From Ephydatia muelleri (Eukaryota > Porifera > Demospongiae > Spongillida > Spongillidae), in NCBI GenBank assembly GCA_013339895.1, contig JABACO010000023.1:812779-876778 (forward strand): a stretch of 64,000 nt of DNA. The letters run 5' to 3'. This document shows positions 1 through 13,078 of the stretch, piece by piece (within the stretch, counting starts at the first letter, position 1; the number at the start of each line of letters is the position of its first letter). Below the pieces are notes generated by a model. The model searched no databases. It was not told where the DNA came from and saw only the letters and a program-made list of their open reading frames with translations. Made by a program: the position numbers and the translations under genes.

Positions 1-311
1 AACCACCCTACTCTTGAGGCACACACACAAGAATAACTTGTACTAAAAAAAAAACAAAAAAAAACCCACACCTGATAACAATATTGCAACTCAATCTTTC
101 TGCTTGATGATCTGTTGGTCTCAAACCCAGCATCTCTTGGGAATCCTTACCTTCCATCTCTCCCCTTGCAAGCATACTGAAGTTACCTCCAAATTTTATA
201 AGACTCGTACCAAGTAAATGGTAGTTGAGGGCAATACAAATGTAAATCATAACATCTTTTAACATTACAGTGCAGTACTAAGCATAGCACAGGCCCAGTA
301 TGTTGACTGCA

Positions 312-3283
312 TCACTTTTTGCTAGAGTCTCTCTCCCGCACAATCAGATTGACAAGATTCTGCAGACCCTGCTCCTTCAACTGAAGCCTTGTTTTAATGA
401 GCATGTTGACGAGCCTCTCGTTGTCTGTCTCTCCAGCAGCTACCACCTCGTCCAACTTGGGACTGAAGCGATAGAAGAGGATACCTTGCGCCTCACAGCG
501 ACTCCTGCAGTTCTTGGCCACTGCCTCGGACTCAACCAACTGCAAGGGATAATGTAGATACTGTGAAGTCTATTGTGCTTAAAGGATGATAATTGAGATG
601 TATACTTTTTGTGAGAAAGAAGAAATCAAAACAACATACTCTACATGTAGGGCCAAATTCTTATTTTAAAATGTTGTGTGAATCCTTCCACAGATCTAAT
701 TTGCTCTAATGTACACATTTTGTAAATTTTATGTACTATTCGTGGGCTTACCGCATTGGACAGAAGTGATATAAGGTTAGCAGCTCTGTCTTTGAGTATG
801 TCCAGTCTAAAGGTGTGGATCCCGAAGTACAGGAACTGTTGTGCATCAATGTTGCCCAGTTTGAGTGCCGGGTACACTCCACTGCCCACAGACACCAGCA
901 GTGATATCTGAGGCCTCATCTTCTGCTCACGATAGAAATTTTGGATGGCCGTCAATGCATATTCACAGGGGTTGTTGGCCAGCACCCCTCCGTCCACATA
1001 GTTATCAAATTCCGTGAAGTAGAGTGGAGCAGCCGAAGTGTAGCGAGCCACCTTCCACACTGGCTCTGTACCCCAAGGTGGGTGGGTAGGTTACAGAGTA
1101 CGTACATTCATGCAGCAGTGCTCTTACGTTTGCTATTTGCGTCATCCATGCAGTTATTGAAGAACTGAAGATGGAGGTTTGTGGTTTCCTTGTTCACTGC
1201 TCCTATCATCATCCTTGTGTTGGAAGTGGGGATTTAAAATGAGCATTAATTGAGGAATGTGTATGTGCATTGTAGGAGTGTGATTCACTCTTTTCACACT
1301 AACTTTGGGCTTTTAACATCATTCATTGCTCTTGTTCCAAATGTCTCCTTTAGTATCACCTCCAATGCTTCTGAATTGTGGCGACCTTTTCCAAAAATCT
1401 TCTCTTTCATATTAAAGTACAGCCTTCTGAGCTCTGCCAAGGACATGTTAGCTACAGAGATGAAAGGTCAAATTGTAATTACATATAAACCACCCTCCCT
1501 CCCTCCCTCCCTCCCTCCCTCCCTCCCTCCCTCCCTCCCTCCCTCCCTCCCTCCCTCCCTCCCTCCCTCCCTCCCTCCCTCCTCCCTCCCTCCCTCCCGC
1601 CCTCCCTCCCTCCCTCCCTCCCTCCCTCCCTCCCTCCCTCCCTCCCTCCTCCCTCCCTCCCTCACTCCCTCCCTCCCTCCCTCCCTCCCTCCCTCCCTCC
1701 CTCCCTCCCTCCCCTCCCTCCCTCCCCTCCCTCCCTCCCTCCCTCCCTCCCTCCCTCCCTCCCTCCCTCCCTCCCTCCCTCCCTCCCGTCCCTCCCTCCC
1801 TCCCTCCCTCCCTCCTCCCTCCCTCCCTCCCTCCCTCCTCCTCCCTCCCTCCCTCCCTCCCTCCCCTCCCTCCTCCCGTCCCCCTCCCTCCCTCCCTCCC
1901 TCCTCCCTCCCTCCCCCGTCCCGGCCTCCCTCCTCCCTCCCTCCCTCCCTCCCTCCCTCCCTCCTCCCTCCCTCCCTCCCTCCCTCCCTCCCTCCCCTCC
2001 CTCCCTCCTAGACTACCTACTCATATCACAGCTAATTAACTCACCATACACCAGACCAAGAGCAATGATAGCACCAGTTGATGTCCCCACAATCCAGTCA
2101 AACATGTCAGTTATCTTCCTCCCAGTGGCCACTTCAAGCTGACTGAGCACTTCAATCTGGGCCAGCCCCTTCATACCACCTCCGTCCAGACACAGGATTT
2201 TAACCCCGCCCTTCTTCAAGCTGTGCGGCAAGATGCCTCCCGTGCTCTTGAATTTTGATATCTCTCTTTGCTGTAACGCAATTGCAGCGGGATCAATGCC
2301 ACTTTCGTTAAAGGATGTTGAAACTGAAAGTGTTCTATTGATACTCTCTTCCATTTCATCACACAGACCTTGTTCTCCCTTCCTTCGCAAATAGTCCATC
2401 AGTGTTTCATTGACTGTGTCCACAGGACTGCTTTCGACCTCAATGCGTGCTTCAGACACTTCACCCAGCAGGTGGACCAGCTTGTCATTAGCACCGAGTT
2501 CCTTCAGGCGTGTGCAGACGCAGAGATCAGTGGCGTAGATGTTGGCTCCAAAGGCAAGCAGAGTCTTCACACACATCTCATCCTTCTCCTAAAATACGAA
2601 GCACTGAAATATGTGGTCTCAGGAGACATGCACATATGTATGTTACACCATGCCACATTCACACACACACTACACACTTTCATGTACACACATACATTCA
2701 CACACACACTACACACTTTCATGTACACACATACACCATGCCACATTCACACACACACTACACACTTTCATGTACACACATACACCATGCCACATTCACA
2801 CACACACTACACACTTTCATGTACACACATACACCATGCCACATTCACACACACACTACACACTTTCATGTACACACATACACCATGCCACATTCACACA
2901 CACACACACACTTTCATGTACCCAGACATACACACATACACACACATACACACATACACACACATACACACATTCACATACATACATGTCTACACACATT
3001 CAAATAAATAAACCTACACACATTCACACATACACACCATCACAGCGATGTGAAGGGGTGTGTCCCCTGTGCTCTGTGTGGGAAGGTTGACATCGGCCGG
3101 ACTATAGGAAAGGAGTGTGACCAGAAGGTTAAGGCGCCATTTCTTCTTCCTCCTCAAGATGGCATGAATAGGAGCTTCCATGTTGACATCATAGCAGTTA
3201 GCGAGAATTGGCTTTAGCTGAAGCACCTCTATCAGGGCCTGCATGGAGTTATGAGTCCTTATGTTGCTCACACATAGTGGGCA

Positions 3284-3325
<42 letters not shown>

Positions 3326-3388
3326 CACATACACACACACATGCACACACACACACACACACGCGCGCACACGCACATACACACACAT

Positions 3389-3439
<51 letters not shown>

Positions 3440-3671
3440 TAGGGATATCCTCGCACCTGGATGACAAAATAGCAAGTAATGAAGTGAAAAAACACCTCAT
3501 TTTGGCCCAAGGTGATGAAACACCAGCAGGTGTGTAAGTGCTACACACACAGGTTGATAAACCATCATGTGTTTTTCACACACACACACACACAAAGACA
3601 CACACACACACACACACACACAGGTGGACCCAAAAGTGGTAAACACACACACACACTCAAACACACATACA

Positions 3672-3723
<52 letters not shown>

Positions 3724-4416
3724 GATGCAAACACACCTCAACACTCCGTGGATTGAAGAGAACCTTCTTGATGTCTTCATCACATACATCACATGAACAA
3801 CCATAACTGACAGGTCGTTGGGGTGGCTTGTATGCATTCTGTGTGGAGGAAATGTACAATATTGGCCTGATGTGATAGAACATGCTGCTGTGGGGTGAGA
3901 AACATGTGATGATCACCTCTCACCCATGTGATGCAGGGGAAACATGTGTTATGAATTAAGCCCTGTACCACAATGCAAAACATTGAAAGTCATCCAAAGC
4001 ATATTCACTTCAAGAGCCAGCAAATTAACATAGTGGCATCCGGAAATGGCTCACCTGTTCGCTGAAGGCCCTTCCATAGACCACCTTGCTGCTTGAATCA
4101 GCACCGCCCAGTACTTTTACTGCTGGTGGTAATGGACACACCTCCTCATCATCAGTACCATCAAGGTTACCCTAATGAGAAGTAAAATGGAGGATGTCAA
4201 AAGCCATGGTTGGAGGGAAGGTAAGGGGTTAAATGTGTCCTAGTGAAGGCTGAGGAGAGTGTTGTGTGTGGTTGTCACTTAGTGACAGGTAGTCAGGTCA
4301 GACCCTCCATTGCTTGTACCTACCTCCAGACTCACTGATCTTCGCATCTTCCCCTCTAAACTTAGAAGAACTGGCTTTGCCTGAATGTGTGTGGGTTTGT
4401 CAGAGCATGTGTGTGT

Positions 4417-4472
<56 letters not shown>

Positions 4473-7400
4473 AGGTGAGCATATGCGTGTAGGCATGAGT
4501 TAGAATAAAAGAAAAGCCATGCTGATCAACGGGCAGAGGTTTTAAGTGGGAGTGGCACATGCATGTTAACAATGAACATGAAGGTGAAATGCATGTAGGC
4601 TTACATTGGGCTGCCTTGTCTGAGTAGGGACAAGTGCGTAGCCATCAGAAGACAGCTCAGCTGTGAAGGATGTTTTTTCCACCAGGACTGGTGCACTCTA
4701 ATAGGAATAAAACCCATGTGGTGAAGTAACTTGTGACACAAATCCAGTGAGTGGTCATATCTGTGTGCATATGAGTCCACATGGAAACACTTGTCATCTG
4801 GATGAAGCCACACACATCACACATCACACATCACACACATCACACATCACACATCACACATCACACATCACACATCCCACATCACACATCACACATCACA
4901 CATCACACACATCACATCCCACATCACACACCACAGTACACACATATCACACACTACACACTGACACACACATCACACCACACATCACACACATTACCCT
5001 ACCCACATGCAACATGCGAGTAAACACCAACACTGGTACCCAAACAGGATAACATGCAAATTAAGTTTGAACTCAAAATAGTGCAGTGACATTGACATTG
5101 GCATTTAAATGAGAGAGAGAGAAGAGAGAATAAGAGAGAGAGATAATAGAGAGAGAGACAGAAGAGAGAGAGAGAGAAGAAGAGATCAGATAGATAGATC
5201 GAGATAGAGAGAGAGCTCGAGAGAGATCTCGCCCTAGAGCGGAGAGATAAAGATCCCCTTACAATGATTCTGTACCCACAGTGAGAGGGTGCTTTTTGGA
5301 GATCATCCTTAGTGCAAGACAGTAAACCGCCTTTCTCTTCTTCCTGTGCTTCTTCATTTACGTCTACAAGGCACAGCAGAAGTTAGGGACAGAAGAACCA
5401 AAATACACATCAATCAGTGCACTCTAATGTACAAGTTAACACTAAATGGTTCTGATTGGCACATGAACAGGAGCTTTTGTAACAGGTGGCATGTATTCAG
5501 TGTCTGGATGCATACAGACTGCTGAACCCTGGCAATGAGGTGCTCACCTTTGTCTCCAGGACTACCTTCTCCTCTTCCTCTACAACTGAAAAGATGTCTT
5601 GAGCACTGAAACTTCTTTGCAATGTCTGAACAGTAAGTTGTGTGCTTCTTATCATTCATTTTCTCACCAAATGTCACTCCCCTCCCTGACTCAGTCTCAC
5701 TTTAATTTTGTATGTCCTAATTATGTAACCATTAGAGGTGTATCCAGTATTTTTTTACACAAGTTGGGTGGCAACAGGAATGCCATTCATGCTCCCCAAA
5801 TCATGCTCCCCAAATCATGGGAACACAATTCATATCCCCCATCTAACCGGCTGATGAATATTGGTTTTATCTCCTTGGATACAAGGTCTCCACTCCAATA
5901 GCTGCCTCCCCTCCCCCCTCCTCTCTCATCTCAAAATATTGGCCTTAGGGTGTCCCTAAACTGCCTAAACAAAGACTAGTGTGCCCCTCCAACCTCCTCA
6001 CCCTCATGCCACACACTCCCACCAGGATTGCAGCCCTCCACAAGTGCCTTATGCTCTTCCTGTAAGCTCAGAGAACTTGAATCTTTCTCTCAACTACTGA
6101 ACCTCTCCCATATCCCAGGCTCCATCACAGTACCCTCATCCTCCTTCCCAGCCCAGCACTCTCTCCTCCCCTTCCCAACCAGCACCCTCTCCTCCCCTTC
6201 CCAGCCCAGCACCCTCTTCCCAGCACTCTCCTTCCCTTCCCAGCCAGCAACCTCTCCTTCTTCTCCCAACCCAGCACCCACCATTGGAGCTCTAGTGTTT
6301 TCATCATCTTCATTCTATATGCAGGATGGGTAAAGAAAGGGTTAAAATGTTGTAATAAGTAAATTGTAAAGAACATTGATTGCAATTAAAATAAGTGCAT
6401 CAAATCTTCAGAAACTGTGTCCCCAAATATTTGGTTTTGAGACTCCCCTGCTATCACAAGTTGTAGAAGTTACTTTAATAATAAATTGGTCAGTTTTATC
6501 TTAGGGTCAAGTCTCACAATACAAGTATTAAATTCCAGCAAAGAGCTTATCTAGTCAGTAGAGAGTATGGCAACTACTGGAGATAATATAAAGACACTAT
6601 CTCATGCAAAAGATATATGAGGGAAATATGAGGGTCACTGGTCACATGATGAGGGTCACTGGTCACATGATGGAAATATGAGGGTCACTGGTCACATGAG
6701 GGAAATATGAGGGTCACTGGTCACATGATGAGGGTCACTGGTCACATGATGGAAATATGAGGGTCACTGTACACATGAGGGACACATGCATCCTAAAATA
6801 AAGACATGATCAAACATACCGTATAGTAGTTGGCTAAAATGGTGTCAATATTATCCTCGTCATGGTACTGACTAACTGCCCGCTGGGTGACTAGGCTGAC
6901 TGCATTCAGGGGGACTAGGCCCTCTGCCCTCCTGGTAACCAGACTTTCTGGTCCCCTTGCAGCTGCAATGTGAGACCTTCCAATAACTGGGCTGCCTGGC
7001 TGACTAGCTGAGTGGTGAGCTTTCAAGGCAGGACTGTTGGGTTGACTGCCAGATCCGTGACCTCTGCTGGAAGGGCTGTATGAGGCTGAACTAGTCTGTT
7101 CAAAATAGAATGATGGCATCAGATGGCAGCTAAAGACTTGTCTCACTAACCAAATTGCTGGGTACTTCAGTTTCATTGTTAGATAGTCCAGTTGCTGTAT
7201 CCACCTCCTGCAACAATTAACTTTAAGGCTTTAGCAAAATTGTCATCAAAGTATTAAGTATATGGGATCGTTTCTGTGAAAAGGGACCTAACGCATACAT
7301 TATAAAATTTCCAATACATGCAATCGAAATGTAACACTTGCGTTGAAATGTATGGCTAATTAAAAATTCAGAGCCTTACAACTTCATGACTAATACTCCA

Positions 7401-8090
7401 ATTCTCGGTGCGTAAAAAGCAATGTGTAGAGTTCATTTCAGACTTCTAGATTATGAAATCTTGAAAAAAACATGTGTTATAGGTCCCTATTCGTGGAAAC
7501 CATCCCATATGTTAATCCTTTTACTATCAAGATGCAACAGTGGGCATTAAGACATCAGTATTTGTTCAGTACTGATCAACTGGTGTTGATCAAACGAATA
7601 AAGCCATTACTATCAAGTCAGTAAGGTATTAATATTTTTTATTAAGTGCTGATCCAGATGTGGTTTAAAGGTTCCATCAACTTGCATCATGGGCAGTGTA
7701 TGAATCCATCAAGCCATGAAGTCTGCTTCCATTGAGCTGATCAAGCATATTACAATGGCCATTGACAGCTGTACAACATGCACATCTTGATCTCTAGTGC
7801 TTCCAGTCCCCCTATATGTTGTTTTGTTGACCACACACTCTACACATCTCAACTACCACATTCCTGTACATGTATATGAACAGAAATGTGGACATACTGG
7901 TAGTTGGGACATGTATATGTACAGGAATGTGTATGTGTGAGGAATGTGTGGTAGTTGAGACATGTAGAGTGTGTGGTAAAAAAAAAACCCTTTGACTATT
8001 CTCCAAACAATAGATAGGGATGGCAAGCACTAGAGATTAGAAAATAAATAGGGCATCAGTCAGTAGTTGTAGTTGTGTGTGTGTATGTGT

Positions 8091-8130
<40 letters not shown>

Positions 8131-8722
8131 CCATAATCCCTAACCTTTGCTTTCTCGAGCACCTCCTTCAGAGTACTAATTGTATCTGTCTGCAGGACTT
8201 TCACTGGAAGTTGGAGTGTCTAGAATTAACAGAAGGAATACAGTTTGCTGTACCATCTTGTCTTTCCACGCTTTAAGGTTTAAAAAGTGACCTTTTTTTC
8301 TCATTTGGGGTTGGAGTGTAACTTACACTGTTCTATTAATTTTTATTTTACACATTGCGCACCGAATACATCATGCAATGAAGGATGCAAAGCTATACTT
8401 AGAATGCACGGAATGGTTGTACAGACAGCGTACCCCAGATGGCTCAAAGGATGGCTCCAGTATGATCTGGTCCGCTTTTGATACCGCTCTGTACAGCTGT
8501 ACATTGAGCAAGGTCGGGTTGCCCTGTCGAAGCAAGAGTCACTTTATAAAAATCAGACCCCTTGATCATTTCTCGAGCTCGCAGGAAAGTTAAGTGCCTG
8601 AAAAAATGTAAGACTCGCTGGATGTACTCACTATATCCAAGTTTGGAGATTTCTTGCGTGACATGAAAGCGTAGTGTCTCAATGGGTCTGAGTAAGGAAT
8701 GTGCGAACGAAAATGCACTCAT
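312..8722 (-). CDS. PLA2G6-like: PLA2G6-like patatin/ankyrin phospholipase, copy A
   Basis: Group VI calcium-independent phospholipase A2 family: hydrolyses fatty acids from phospholipids with a Ser/Asp dyad. Exons with GT/AG borders and matching phases: 312-539 (stop 312-314), 752-1065, 1128-1213, 1304-1451, 2045-2588, 3038-3238, 3737-3838, 4055-4171, 4324-4380, 4605-4697, 5263-about 5362, a short exon ending near 5587, 6820-7095, 7151-7207 and 8145-8189. The exon at 2045-2588 has the oxyanion loop DGGGMKG and nucleophile GTSTG. The exon at 752-1065 has the catalytic Asp in [11 protein letters not shown]. The last exon has the C-terminal block ending [11 protein letters not shown]. Ankyrin-like sequence ([20 protein letters not shown]) is in 3038-3238. 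The N-terminal exons are Ser/Pro- and acid-rich. The first exon, from ATG 8720-8722 to 8632, has a good donor but does not fit the phase of the 8145 exon, so the 5' end is uncertain. Confidence 0.85.
1492..2009. repeat. (CCCT)n tetranucleotide tract, about 520 bp
   Basis: Nearly pure CCCT with occasional one-base slips, in the intron of copy A between exons 1304-1451 and 2045-2588. Read in sense it is (AGGG)n, a purine tract with potential for G-quadruplex or triplex structure. Confidence 0.95.
2655..3030. repeat. 49-bp minisatellite and CA-rich tract in copy A intron
   Basis: A 49-bp unit containing CATGCCACATTCACACAC and TTTCATGTACACACATACAC recurs at about 2737, 2786, 2835 and 2883, then grades into plain CA repeat. 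It fills the intron between the patatin exon and the ankyrin exon of copy A. In the sense strand it is TG-rich. Confidence 0.9.
3283..3724. repeat. Two (CA)n tracts in one intron of copy A
   Basis: CA tracts at 3283-3437 and 3582-3724, broken by a little unique sequence, lie in the intron between the exons at 3038-3238 and 3737-3838. Both read (TG)n in the transcribed sense. Confidence 0.95.
4409..4469. repeat. (TG)n tract in copy A intron
   Basis: About 60 bp of TG on the plus strand, so (CA)n in the sense of copy A. It is one of the minority with this orientation. Confidence 0.9.
5108..5230. repeat. GA-rich imperfect tract
   Basis: Degenerate GAGA/AGAT sequence about 120 bp long in an intron of copy A, next to the exon at 5263-5362. 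Confidence 0.8.
6612..6790. repeat. Short minisatellite GAGGGTCACTGGTCACATGA
   Basis: About seven imperfect copies of a unit of about 20 bp, some joined by GGAAATAT, in the intron just 3' (in sense) of the Ser/Pro-rich exon 6820-7095 of copy A. Confidence 0.85.
7830..7977. repeat. Foldback element of about 148 bp in copy A intron
   Basis: The left arm starts ACCACACACTCTACACATCT and the right arm ends with its near-complement, AGACATGTAGAGTGTGTGGT. Inner parts (CATTCCTGTACATGTATATG) also pair. No clear target duplication was found. This is probably a small non-autonomous element. Confidence 0.65.
8073..8128. repeat. (TG)n tract near the 5' end of copy A
   Basis: Plus-strand TG/TATG tract immediately before the exon 8145-8189. 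It is (CA)n in the sense of copy A. Confidence 0.9.
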
Positions 8723-9219
8723 AACATCAAAGCAAACTCGAATCGTCTTTTCAAACGACTTACAGCGTCCTCTCTCTTGCTTTCGGTCTCTGTAGCCCCG
8801 CCCGCCAACTAACCGGTGGGAACGAGGGCATTGATTTTACATTCAGAGCGGGTCCGCTCACGTGCGAAAAGTGTATCATACAACTGTGCACAAAAGCAGT
8901 CAACAGCAAGGAGACAGCTTGACAGCCGATATCTCTCAATCAGAGCTGTCGCTGAATGCCACATTTTGCAGTACCGCGGCATCGGTATCATAATATTGAA
9001 TTATGTAATAGGAGCATAGGTACTTGCAACATGAACCTATAGCCGCCACACGACCAAAGACAGCACCGCATGAGCTCAATATTACAGAACATAGGTGTAA
9101 TAGTCCATGAGGATGCACATAGGGCAAACGTGTATCTCGGGATTTTTTTCTTCATATGTGAAAGTCAAAGTGATCATATTCCACATATTGTTTACAGTGA
9201 CGTTTTTAAAACAATCTTT
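8723..9219. other. Intergenic region between copies A and B
   Basis: About 500 bp between the presumed start of copy A and the stop codon of copy B, both on the minus strand. It must hold the copy A promoter and the copy B 3' UTR. I see no conserved element, repeat or clear TATA motif. Confidence 0.5.
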
Positions 9220-12028
9220 TCAGTGGCGGTTTCGCCAGAAGTCTCTCAGAAGCTGCACCAGCTCCCCCAAGCCCTGCTCCTTGGCTTGAAGCTTCGTTTG
9301 TACGAGCATGTTGATAAGTTTCTCTGTATCTGTCTCCCCTCCAGCTATCACCTCGTCCAACTTGGGACTGAAGCGATAGAAGAGGATACCTTGCTCCTCA
9401 CAGCGACTCCTGCAGTTCTTGGCCACTGCCTCAGACTCAACCAACTGCAAGGAAAAGGGACAAGGCATAGTTTGTTGCAAGAGACACACCACTTCTTGAA
9501 AATATTGAATCCTCCTGACTACATGTATAATTGAAATACCATTAATCAAATAAATAGAAAAAACTCATATTGCACTGTGGACAGAATTATGGATCACTAT
9601 AAGCGCCTACCGCATTGGACAGAAGTGATATAAGGTTAACAGCTCTGTCTTTGAGTATGTCCAGTCTAAAGGTGTGGATCCCGAAGTACAGGAACTGTTG
9701 TGCATCAATGTTGCCCAGTTTGAGTGCCGGGTACACTCCACTGCCCACAGACACCAGCAGTGATATCTGAGGCCTCATCTTCTGCTCACGATAGAAATTT
9801 TGGATGGCCGTCAATGCATATTCACAGGGGTTGTTGGCCAGCACCCCTCCGTCCACATAGTTCTCAAATTCCGTGAAGTAGAGTGGAGCAGCCGACGTGT
9901 AGCGAGCCACCTTCCACACCAGCTCTTTGGTTTAGTGGGGAGAAAGAAGTACTCATATGCACATATCACAAACATGTACATATTTACACACATACCACAC
10001 ATGCACGCACACATGTACGCACAACACACCACAGATACACTGTACACACAACACACCCCACACACACTGTACACATGTACATACAACACACTGGTCACAC
10101 ATACACACACATGCACACACTCACGTTGACTAAAGTCATCATCAAAGCAGTTGTTAAAGAATTTAAATTGAAGGTTTGTTGTTGACTTGTCGACAGCTCC
10201 AATCAATATTCTGAAGAAAAAAATGTACAAAACCTCCTAATTCATTCAGAAATATCCAACAAACTTACTTTGGCACCTTCACATCATTCATAACCTTTGT
10301 TGTGCCAAACGTGCTTCTGAGAATATCCTGCAAGGCCTGTGAGTTATTCGGACCCTTATTTCCAAACACCTTTTCCTTGAGTTGAAAATACAGCCTCCTC
10401 AGGTCCGGAAGAGTCTTTCTCACTATTTATTTGGAGGGTAAAATTGAAACATGTTACATACACTCCCCCTCCCCCCTCCCCCCCCCACACAGAATACAAA
10501 CATTACAATGCAGATATAATGCGGTGAGACAAGACTGTGCTAAGGAAATATGTATTGTATTCTTTTATCAAATAGCTTACTATACACCATAGCTAGGGCG
10601 ATGATAGCACCAGTTGATGTCCCCACAATCCAGTCAAACAGTTGAGTTATCTTCCTCCCAGTGGCCACTTCAAGCTGACTGAGCACTTCAATCTGGGCCA
10701 GCCCCTTCATACCACCTCCGTCCAGACACAGGATACGATCTCCCTCCCTCAGAACACGAGGGACATGAGGGTTGGTCATTCTGAACAGAGCTACTTCTCT
10801 CTTTTGAAACGTAACTGCAGCAGCATCAGTAGTGTTTGCAATCGCCAATGAGCACGAAAGAGAAAATATTCTATTTGCTGCCTCTTCTAATTCGTCACAC
10901 ACAACTGATTCTCCTCTTCTTCTGATGTATTCCATCAGAGTCTCTTTTTTTCTGTTTTCTTCATGGCTTTCATCAGACACCTCAGGCTCTATAAAGGCTG
11001 CTTCAACAGCCTCCAGTAGGTTAATGAGCTTTTGGTTGCTACACACTTGCAATGGTGTGTGTAGGAACCTTTCTGTGCTTTGATGTTCGCCCCAAAACAT
11101 AGAAGAGTTTTGACACACATCTCATCTTCCTCCTGACGAAGGGAAAGAAGGTGTGCCAGTCATGTGATTTTTAGTGCTAAAGTCACATAAGTGCTAGGCA
11201 AGTCATGTGATCTTTAGTGCTAAAGTCACATAAGTGCTAGGCAAGTCATGTGATCTTTAGTGCTAAAGTCACATAATTTCCTAGTGCCAAGTTTTAATAC
11301 ATGTGGAAGTCATGTGTGTTTAACGTCATGTGTATGCCATGTGAAGATGGCCCAGCAATGATGAGCGTAAAGCTTGTATGATTCTAGTGTGCAGGTCATG
11401 TGATTCAAGTGTTGTAAGACATGTGATTCTAGTGTGCAGGTCATGTGATTCAAGTGTTGTAAGACATGTAATTCTAGTGTGCAGGTCATGTGATTCAAGT
11501 GTTGTAAGACATGTCAAGTAATTCTAGTGTGCAGGTCATGTGTGCAAGTCATGTGAGTGTAGTGTGCAAGTCACGTGAGTCTGAGTGTGCAGGTCATGTG
11601 AATCTAGTGTAGGTCATGGTCCAACAAAACTCACTTACCAGAACAGCTTGATGAAGGGGGCTTAGCCCGGAGGACCCTGTTTCTACATTCACATCAGCAT
11701 TGCTGTTGGTCAACAGAGTCACCAAAAGACTCAGTTTGTCTTTTCGTTTCATTTTCACAATGGTGTGGATGGGTGCCTCGTTGTTCATACTTGAGCAGTT
11801 TACAAGTGCAGGGTAAAGCAGTATGGCTTCCTCAAGGGTCTGGTAGCAGAGGGAGGAGGAAATGGTTATTAAATGTCTTGGCGAAGACAATGTGAACGTT
11901 TACTTGCACACTATGAGGAGTATATAGCTCCAGTATAGCCTGTTCCTCTGTGAGAGCACGTGCTTCAGTCCCCCTCTCAATCCCTGTAATCTTTATGTGT
12001 AACACACAGGTGAATACACACACATACG

Positions 12029-12069
<41 letters not shown>

Positions 12070-12267
12070 ATCCACAGACACACACAGACACACACAGACA
12101 CACACACAGACACACACAAACACACACACACACACATACACACACACACATACACACACACACACACATACACCATCCACAGACACAGACACACACAGAC
12201 ACACACAGACACACACAGACACACAGACACACACACAGACACAGACACACACAAACACACACACACG

Positions 12268-12309
<42 letters not shown>

Positions 12310-12988
12310 CACACACATGCTCTGTCAGGCACAAGCAATGTGCAACGCTCTTGCAATATCCTCCCTCCTTCTCCCTCTCCCTTTACACTTACACCTCCGG
12401 GTAAAGATATTGTCCTCCTTTTGTCCAGGTTAGGAGAGGCACATGGTGTGGTAATGACACATTGATCCTCGTCACCGCTATCCTGCAGTGATGGAGATGA
12501 GGAAGTGTGAGTGTGAAGGTGGAGTGAGGGAAATATGGACTGATACCAGCTGCAACACACGACGTGTCAATGCACACTGAACAACACACATGTGCACACC
12601 TACAAAGCACAACAGGAGACGAAATAATACTCACATCTAACTTAACGGCCTCTTCAAAGTTGCGTCCAATGCTGCTCTCTTCGTTCTGTGCCTGAAATCT
12701 GGCTGTGCGCTGTGTGTAGGCAATAGACACACAGTAGTGCAACATTACTCCATCATGAGAGCTTACAACTATGACTGGCCAAACCTTAAGAGCAACACAA
12801 ATTGTAACTGGCATATCACGAGAACTTACAACTACGTAACATGACTGTTATAACCTTGAGAGCACACGACTGTCTATATAGTGTAACACTACTGATATAC
12901 ATTTCAGTATGTGTACAACACCATCATACTAGTATACTGCGAGCATTTAAGTGAGCATATGAGTGCTCCAAGGGAACTGTTACCCACA

Positions 12989-13078
<90 letters not shown>

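Noticed and set aside
1250-2011. 253-codon Pro/Ser-rich ORF
   Set aside because: It is the (CCCT)n tract read in one frame and lies in an intron of copy A on the opposite strand.
2370-3475. His/Thr- and Cys/Val-rich ORFs in CA tracts, here and at 11832-12560, 14191-14662, 15161-15676 and 48166-48812
   Set aside because: Dinucleotide repeats are open in several frames on both strands. The codons are repeat-derived and the tracts lie in introns.
6028-6333. 101-codon Ser/Pro-rich ORF
   Set aside because: Derived from an imperfect CCCAGC/TCTCCTCCCCTTCC repeat inside a copy A intron, on the strand opposite to the gene.
11158-11620. CRISPR-like array of units of about 44 bp
   Set aside because: Adjacent units lack unique spacers, and the host is a eukaryote. 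These are minisatellites in an intron.
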